Positions 19,314 through 28,300 of a stretch of 64,000 nucleotides of DNA are shown piece by piece (the first letter of the stretch is position 1; each line of letters starts with the position of its first letter). The notes beneath the pieces are model-generated. The model ran no database searches, was not told where the DNA came from, and worked only from the letters and a program-made list of their open reading frames with translations. Both the position numbers and the translations under genes were made by a program. The stretch is from Rhynchospora pubera. Lineage: Eukaryota > Streptophyta > Magnoliopsida > Poales > Cyperaceae. The stretch covers positions 63,216,251 to 63,280,250 of the forward strand of contig CM051463.1 in assembly GCA_028095005.1 (NCBI GenBank). The letters run 5' to 3'.

Positions 19314-22300
19314 TATGCCTCTCTCGAGGCAGATAGCATCAAGAGCTGGAAAGAAATGGCAAACGCCTTTTGTGCAAGGTTCAGGACGACTCCGCATCGG
19401 GTCTCCGTTACCAATCTAGTCAATGCCAGACAAAAACAAGGCGAGTCTGTCTCTGACTACGTGTCAAGGTGGGAAACCATGTACACAGGATGCCAGTCCA
19501 ACATAAGTGAATCTGAGGCGGTGCGCATGCTCCTGAATAGCATCCATGCACCGATGAAAGTATGGATGGTGGGACACAATGTCACCACCTTTGAACATTT
19601 GGTAACCATGGTTGCTCGATACGAGGAAGTGGAACCTGAAATGAACCAGCTGTACCATTCCGCTAAAGAAAAAGACAAAGAAAAGGGAAAGAAGCTGGAA
19701 ATCAAAACAACAAAGGCAGTCAAAGCCGTCACTAACCAGGCTGAAGGCACTGGTAATACCCAATGGGGAAAGAATGGCGAGACGAAGGATGGAAATCCAC
19801 AGTCTAGGGCTCAAAGGCCAACACTCAGGGAGTTGAAAAGCAAGCCCTACTCATTCAAAAAAGAGAAAACTCTAAAGCTGTTTAAACAAGCTATGGAAGT
19901 TCTCGAGGTTCGATTGCCCCAATGCGAAAGGCCCGAGGAAGAGGACAAAGTAAACCACCCTAACTACTGTGTGTTTCACAGAGTTTTGGGTCATAACATA
20001 GAGAATTGCTATGTCTTTAAGGATTGGCTCGAACAAAAAATCCAAGAAGGAGCAATCTCTCTCCATGATGACGCCAGGCAGGATCCAGCTCCTCATGCCG
20101 TCTCAAATGGAACCCCAAGTGCCAGCTCTCGTCGTGTCTCGGTCATTACTGATGGAAAACCGCCCACGACATGGAGCGTATATTTGAACAAAAACACCAG
20201 AAAGAAGTTGAGAGCCTTGCAGGCCGAACCTCAACTCAAGTGGAAAAGCCCTATCATACCAGTGGTCCCAAAAAGACTCAAACCAACAAAAACACAACCG
20301 AAACCAATGACCCGTGACGCAAGAACGGGTAATGTGAGATATAGACAGGCGTTCTGGAAGAAAACCTCTCCCGAAACCATCGAAGATCCCTATGTTCAAG
20401 AAAAACCAACACAAACAACCCTCGCTGATTTCATCTCCCCCAAAGTCGCAGCTCAAATTAGCGGACAAGTGTGGCAGGAGTTGAAAGGCGGAGGAAAAGA
20501 AAAGAAAGAAGAGGAGTTCTGGACGGCAGCGTGCCACCATGTCTCAGGTAATGAGGAGAAACATGAAGAATCCTCTAACCAACAGGAGCCGGTACAGGCA
20601 GATGCCAGACCTTCCGAAACCTCAACAACAAATGAACAAAACCCTACTGAGTCGTCATCCAGCTCAGTCCCAACCCAACATGCCTGGTCGACGGTCACTG
20701 TTCAACCTATGACCCAATCAGGAAAGAAAAAGAAAGAGATCCTTGAAATAAAGAAATTGGATAAGGCCCTCATCCGCAAAGGGAAGAAGCCGGACCGAAT
20801 GACCCTACCTTTTAAGATCAATAGCCAAGATCGCAAGGTGTTTGTAGACATTCATGACGAATGCCTAGACTCAGAAGGTATCCCAAGCATAAAGAACCTG
20901 GGGTTCAACCTTGTCATACCAAAGAAAAAGGGAGAATCCGGGATTCCACCAGAAACCATTGCGATACTAGCAGAGCATGTGTCTGAACTGATGAAACAAA
21001 CCATTGCTGTGACTAGTTTTGTAAGAAACCAAGTAAACAAAGAGGCTTCCACCTCAACCGATACCCAAAATGCCCAAGATGTTCCCGGTTTCACTGATGA
21101 GGAATATGAATGGTCCGATCCGGACCCTCCCAGCCAAGATGAAAGCTACGATTTTGGTAGCAACTTTGACAGTGATGAAGAAAGAGGAGGTGGTGACTCT
21201 GGTGGGATCTCCTGCAACGCCATTTCAACATCGACAACAAATGCAGACCCGGAGGATAACTCGGGAGAAAAAGAGGGAAAGCTCACTAAAGAAGAGGAAA
21301 CAGAAATGATTGCGCAAATAGAGGAGGCTACACAGGCCGTTCTCTCTTCCGCAGTCATAAACCAAAACTCACAAGAGGATGATGATGCCTTCTACAAGGA
21401 GCTGGGGGAGTGCCAACCTGCCAGTTACAGAAGGATAAAAATATACATGAAAGCAAGGGAGCAATGGAGAGACCTCTCCTACTGGTGCGGTCAAACCAAC
21501 CTTCATCCCATCCTGGAGGCAGAAATCGCCTTAAACCCAGCCTGGTGGATCCAAGAGCTTATGCATGGCGATGAGGTGGACCAATTGCTAGCATCATGGC
21601 TGGCAAATAGGTTCTGGACCAAGGAAATACCTCTCAACATCTCTAAACAAAAAACCCATGAACCCGCAGAGCACTGCAGATACCTGAGTGATGCCGGGGA
21701 ATCAGAAGAAGAAGCCGAGGAAGAAGGCGATGATTCGCTACCACACATCTCTTTCAATGCTGTGGCGGAGTATGTGGACTTCCTGATGCAACTGAAAATT
21801 CAAGAGCCCGACTTGTTCCAGCAGGAATTAAGGGTTGATGAGGAGATAGAAAATATGTCAGACTCGGATACTTATGAACAACAAATTGAAAATACGGCCA
21901 TAAAGAAAGCCGCGGTGGATATTGTGGTGCAAAATGGATGGGACAAGAAAGACCCAGACCCGAACCACCCCACAGATTTTGAAATCATGCGTGCGCATTT
22001 GGAAAGCACGGAGGACTCACACCTCTGGGAGAATATCGAGGTTACTGAAACTGACCTCGCGGAATATGAAAGCAGCATGGATAACCAAGCCCGCTTCAGC
22101 CAAAATGACCAAACTTTCCTGGCTGAGGAGAACCAGGCTGATGAATTCTCCCAATACTTGAGGAACCTGAGAGTCTCAGACCCAGTTGGCTATCATGGTG
22201 TGCTGAACCCTGAAAATCCTCAACAATATCAAGGATATGAAAGGCAAGCCATAACCAGGACCGTGAGAGAAATAGCCAATGAGACGGGGTGCGAGGAAGG

Positions 22301-25300
22301 AGAAATAAGCCCAGAAGCGACTCCACCAAGAACCACTCGACGCCGTAGATCCAGTAGGATTCGGCGCTCCAGGCGTACATCAGGCCCCGGGGCCGAGGTG
22401 ACATTCCCCACCCAAATAGAAATAGTTGAGACTTCCAACCAAGTCGATACCACTCAGGGTGAGTCATCCCAACAAACCCCTGAAGAAGAAGAATACAATG
22501 AACATGACAGCCTGGTAGAGTGGTATGTGTCTGAGCTCAGGGAACTGAGAATCACAGACCCAAGGGCCTTCCGCCGAGCTACCCACCCCAAAGATCCAGA
22601 TTTTACGGAGGAATTTGAAAGAGAAGCCATAGCAACCGTCCTAAAAGAGGTTAACAAAGGCAAAACTCCCCAGTGCTCTGACTCTGAAGATAGCGGAGGT
22701 TCTCCGCGATTCTTCTTCTGCGGAAAAACATCTGATGGAAACGCCCAAAATAGCGAATCCGATAGCGATGAAGAAGAGACAGAAAGGGAGCCTGAGGTGG
22801 AATCTGACCATGAAGAACCTCAACCAAGCACCCTCCAAGGAAGTTCAATCCTGATGGCATCTGGGTCTGGTCCGCCAGCCGATATAACCTCAGCTTTTGA
22901 AGGGTTGAATATCTCACAAGCAACCAGGATCCTCTCATACATGGAACACCTGAGATGGGAAGACCCTGCATTCCTAAACTTTATAGTTCAGCACGCTGAG
23001 ATATTACAACAACCAGGAGCCAGTTATGAAAGGCTCAGGAGAACCCATCCACGGGAAACCGCCCGTTTCCGGGCACAAATAGAAAGGCTGTACAAAATCT
23101 CAAATGATATTGACAATAACAGTAGTGATGATGACGGCTCTGATACTGGAAACTGCCGTTACATCAGCGGTTCAGGGTCTGATGACTCTGAGTCCGAAAA
23201 TTATGATCACCGTTCTGCCCGAATTGCAGCTTGGACGGATGATGATGAACCTTCCTTAAAACCATGTAATAAAAGAAGACAACAAGGAAGAAACGCTCGC
23301 ATGACTGTCCGGCCACAACCCGAATGGGATGAAAATGCGCGGCGTGAGCTGGAACAAGCTATCGCGGAAACCGAGGCCATGACAACCAGCGAACTCATGA
23401 GAAACCTAAGGGTAAATAGTGATGATGATACTTATTGCCCCACCGAGGATGATGAGAAAGAGGTCAAGAGTCCCAAAGCCCTTAGAGTATACCAAAGAAG
23501 AAAAAAGCCAGCAAACGAGAAGAAAATAATAACCTATCAAAGGAGAAACAAAGGAACCAACAAAGGAAAGAATAAGTTGCTCAAAGGCGAATCCTCTCGT
23601 GATGACGCCACTTGTCATCGAGTTGGCCATCATGATTCTGACAAAGGTGAGTCCTCGGAAGTGCCACAACCACAGGCCGAAACCTCAGAAGAAAATCAAA
23701 CTAACCCAGGGGAGATGGCATATGACTATGAGATCGTGCTAGACCCTGCTGAACAAATGGACCCTGCCGATCTACAAGGACGGCAACCAAGAATGGTAAA
23801 CTTGGATATCCATATCCCTAACATTCCAGGTCAACCTGACCTTACTCTCGAGGAGTTGGGGGAAATAGTGCGGCAAATGGTCAACCAGATCTGGGAGGCC
23901 ACGTCTACTGAGCAGGGATGTGAAGAGAATGAACCCGCTGAATCAGAGACGGAGGAAAATGCTAGTACTGAACAGGGGGCAGCTGCCACCTCTACTGAAG
24001 ACCAAGCTGAAAATACCGCCCCTTCAAATCAAAACCAAGAAGAAAACCAAAACCAAAACTCTGAATTATGCCAAGGTACTTCTGAAAATTGTCGGACAAT
24101 AACTGTGAGTGAGTCCGACACAGATAGCGAAGAGGAGGAATCTCCAACAACCCAAGGTGACAGCTCACAAAGTGAACCAAAACTCACTCAAAAGAAAATA
24201 GCCAAGCCAAAAGAAAGCCCGCTTAAATCACGCGCGGCGGACAGCTCAAGAGAAATAGCTCAAGAAGTTGCAACAGATGGCCCCGCCCACCGCACAAGGT
24301 CAAAGCAAGCACAACCGAGCATCGCTTTAGATAGGGGGCAAGCCCAACAACCGTCGAAGGAAGATAGCGCTGCCTTTACTTCAAGGGAAAAGCGTCAACT
24401 CCTAATAGACCTGGATTTCTGCACAAATGCTCTGAGAAGAATGACCAGGCAAAATATTGAGATACAAACCTTAGTCGAGACTCTAATAGCTAGGCTAAAG
24501 ACTGAGCGAAAGGAAAGGATCTCGATAGAAGCGGAACTCAAAGCATTGAAGGACCGCGCCCAGAAAAAGGGGGCAGGTCAGAAAAAGGCCATGAAGTCTG
24601 GCCATGCTACCTCAGGCAACTCAGGAAGCCTCCCACAAAGAAGGAGAGAGGCCGGCATTGTCATCCAAGAGGGACAAAGGCCAAAACCCAAAACTAATCA
24701 TCCCCCGGGAAAAGGAAAGGGGAAGGCAAATGCGGAAAACCATCACCACAAACCAAAACACCTCTGGTCCTATGACAACCCGTTCGGGGGGCCTGAAATA
24801 GGCCGGCAAGAAAGAGGTGAGAGCTCGCGCACGCGAGTATGCCCTCCCATAAGGTATGAGTCTGGCCAATTGAGACACAGAAATGCTGAAACCAACTCAA
24901 CCCAACAAATAAAAAATAGACAAAACCACGCAGGGCAATACCACATGAAAATGAAATTGGTTAAGCTCAACAACGCTTCCCCTTGCAACAAATTACCACA
25001 TAAAATCAAGATAACAGGGAAACTGAAACCAAAACATGGAGGTTCCAATGGGCACTTCAGACACAGGAACCGTACAAACCCATGGGAAATGTCAGAAGCC
25101 GAAAATGGAGCACTTCGGGCACAAACTACAAATAGACATCCAAAACCACATAGAGCAAGGAAAGGAAGTGGTGCCGAAAGAAAGGCGTACTGCCGATACC
25201 ACCAAGTCTGGGGGCACTCCAGGGAGGAATGCCTGACATGGTCTTGGAATGACAATGACCCGTCAGATGAAGAAACAGAAGACGAAGTGTGCCGCGTCAT

Positions 25301-28300
25301 AACCCGGGGTACAAGCTCTCAAACCCCTGACGAAGAAACTGCCTCTGAATGTGAACATGATACTGAGGGGGAACTACAGTACAGTAGCTCAGAAGAGGAG
25401 CCCGTTGTGCTGGCAATCAACTCCGCTGCAGTCAGACCACTGGGGAGTGATACTGACCAAAGCGAAACGGAGGAAAGAGAAATCAAACCACCACCAAAAC
25501 CAAACAAGGTGTCCAACCTAGTCCGGCGGGTCTCTACTAGAATCCGGCCAAACATAAAAAACCACTGCAATGTTAGTTTGAGATCAGGCACTAGGATACC
25601 TGAGAGACAACCTCCCAGGGAAACGACCAACAATGAAATAAGAAACAGAAATAATACAACAGCAGAAAGCGAAACAAGGTCCGATAGCAGGCCTAAAATG
25701 TCCGTGGGAGATTACAATGTGGTCGCTCATTTGCGGAAAATCCCCTCACTGCTCAGCGTCTTCGATGCCTTAATGGTATCTCAAGAGCTGCGTGATGCCT
25801 TAATCTATGCACTGCAAAACCCTGCCAGCTTCCAGGCCTATTTTGCCCAAGAAACCCGCGAGGAGGTGGCACAGATCGACCAGGAACCATACATTACCTT
25901 CACAGATGAGGACCTGATGGCGGGCACAGCCGATCACAATCGACCCTTGTATACCACAGGCACCATCTATGGCAGGAAAATCAACAAAGTCCTCATTGAT
26001 CCTGGATCCTCAATCAGCATCATGCCATTAAAAACGCTGGTACAGCTGTCGCTCAGCATTAAAGAAACAAAGAAAGATAAAATCCGGATCCACGGGTTTA
26101 ACCACCAATACCAAAAGGCCCTGGGCTCCACAGTGATCGACATCACCTTTGGGAACCTGGTCACTCCGGTCAAATTCTTCATCATCGAAGCTGATACAAC
26201 ATACAAGGCATTGTTGGGGAGACCATGGCTCCACGCCAACGGATTGGTTCCCTCTACCCTGCACCAGTGCATTAAATATGTCAAAGACGGAAAACAATAC
26301 GTGATTAAAGGAGATGATCAGCCATTTGAGGCACATGAAGCCGAATTGGATGATGCTAAATACTACAGACCCAAGTCCGGAAAGGGGGCAGCCACCAAGC
26401 AAGGAAAGCCCTCTCCTGAAACTGTGAAGGAAGCGGTCAAAAATGCTGTGCTCAAAGCGGCTATAAAATCACAAATGCTCTTGGGTAGTGATAGTGAGAC
26501 GGGATCGTCGGAAGGCACGGTCGAGGACATTAACTTACCCACTCGAATGCAACCAAATTATTCCAGTGAGGGTGAGGAGCAAAATACTCTATCCGTAGAA
26601 ATCCTACCCCTAGAACACTGTAAAGACCTAACACCTCGGGAAAGTGAAGAAGTCATCCCGTTCAAAACCTTCACTGTCCCACCCAAAATAGAAGAGCTCG
26701 AAACAGGGCACGTTGTTCATCCCAGTATACAATTTGTCAAAATGGGAGAAATCGAACCTCAAAATGAAGGGTCAAACTCCGAAAACTGGGAACAGTGGCT
26801 TGTAGAGGAAACCAGGAAGACGGGGATTCCTCCTCAGCTTCAAGACACCACCAGTACACGGTTGATTGAACTGTTCCGTAAAGCACAATGCCTAGAGCCC
26901 ATCCCCGAAAAGCGAGCAAGAATGTTCCGAGACATGTGGAATGGCTACTCTAATGAAGTCATAAAACTTAATGGGAAGGTTGCTAACACAAGGGGCCTGG
27001 GATTCGAAGCTCAAGCCAAGGGCTCAGGGTCAAACACTCCTCAAAGACCACGACAGCACTCTTGCTGTCGCATAACAATCACTGAAATCAAGGAAGGCGA
27101 AACAACCGCGGATGAAAAGGAACCTCCAGAAACAGAGCAATTCATCCTAGTAGCCAAAAATGCACCAAAGGAACTAGAAGAAGGTGGTCAAAATACCATC
27201 GATAAATTGAAAGAAATCAACCTAGGAACAAAGGAAAACCCAAAGCCTACATTCATTAGCACCTCCCTTCCTCAAGAGATGCAAGATGAATTGACCAAGC
27301 TGCTAAGGGAATATCAAGATTGCTTCGCATGGAGCTACAGTGAAATGCCCGGGCTAGATCCAGCAATAGCAGTCCACAAACTCAAAATTGACAAAGAGCT
27401 CAAGCCAGTCAAACAAGGACCCCGGAGAATGAGGGTCGAATTGGAAGAAAAGGTGACAGCCGAAGTCAAAAAGCTCATCAGTGCTGGATTCATAAGGGAA
27501 GAAGAAACGCCCGACTGGGTGGCTAACATTGTCCCAGTGAAGAAAAAGAACGGACAAATCAGAGTCTGTGTCGATTTCAGGGATTTAAACAAGGCTTGCC
27601 CTAAAGATGACTTCCCTCTGCCAGTGACAGAAATCATAATAGACCACACCTCGTCCCACGGGATATATTCCTTTGTAGACGGATACTCAGGATACAACCA
27701 AATCAAAATGGATGAGAGTGACCAAAAGCACACTGCCTTCCGTACCCCAATTGGTATCTACTGCTATAAAGTCATGCCTTTCGGCCTCAAAAATGCAGGA
27801 GCCACATACCAAAGAGCCATGACCAAAATCTTTGACGACCTCATACACAAGGTGGTAGAATGCTATGTAGACGACCTTGTTGTGAAGTCCCATACCCATG
27901 AACAACACTTAGAGAACCTGAGGCTGATGTTTGAGCGGCTAAGACAACACACTCTGAAACTCAACCCCCTAAAATGCGCCTTCATGGTGTCATCAGGAAA
28001 ATTTCTAGGCTTCGTGGTGCGGCACCGAGGCATTGAAATTGATCCTGATAAAATCAAAGCCATCCAAGAACTGTCCCCTCCACGGACACTCAAACAACTC
28101 CGGTCTCTCCAAGGGCGCTTGGCGTATATTAGGAGATTCATAGCCAACCTGTCAGGCAAAATCAAGCCTTTTACCAGGCTCACCAAGAAGGATGTCCCCT
28201 TTAAATGGGACGAAGAATGCCAGAAATCTTTTGATGATATCAAGCAATACCTGCAAAAACCTCCTGTGTTGGCGGCACCCATCCAGGGGAAACCTCTCAT

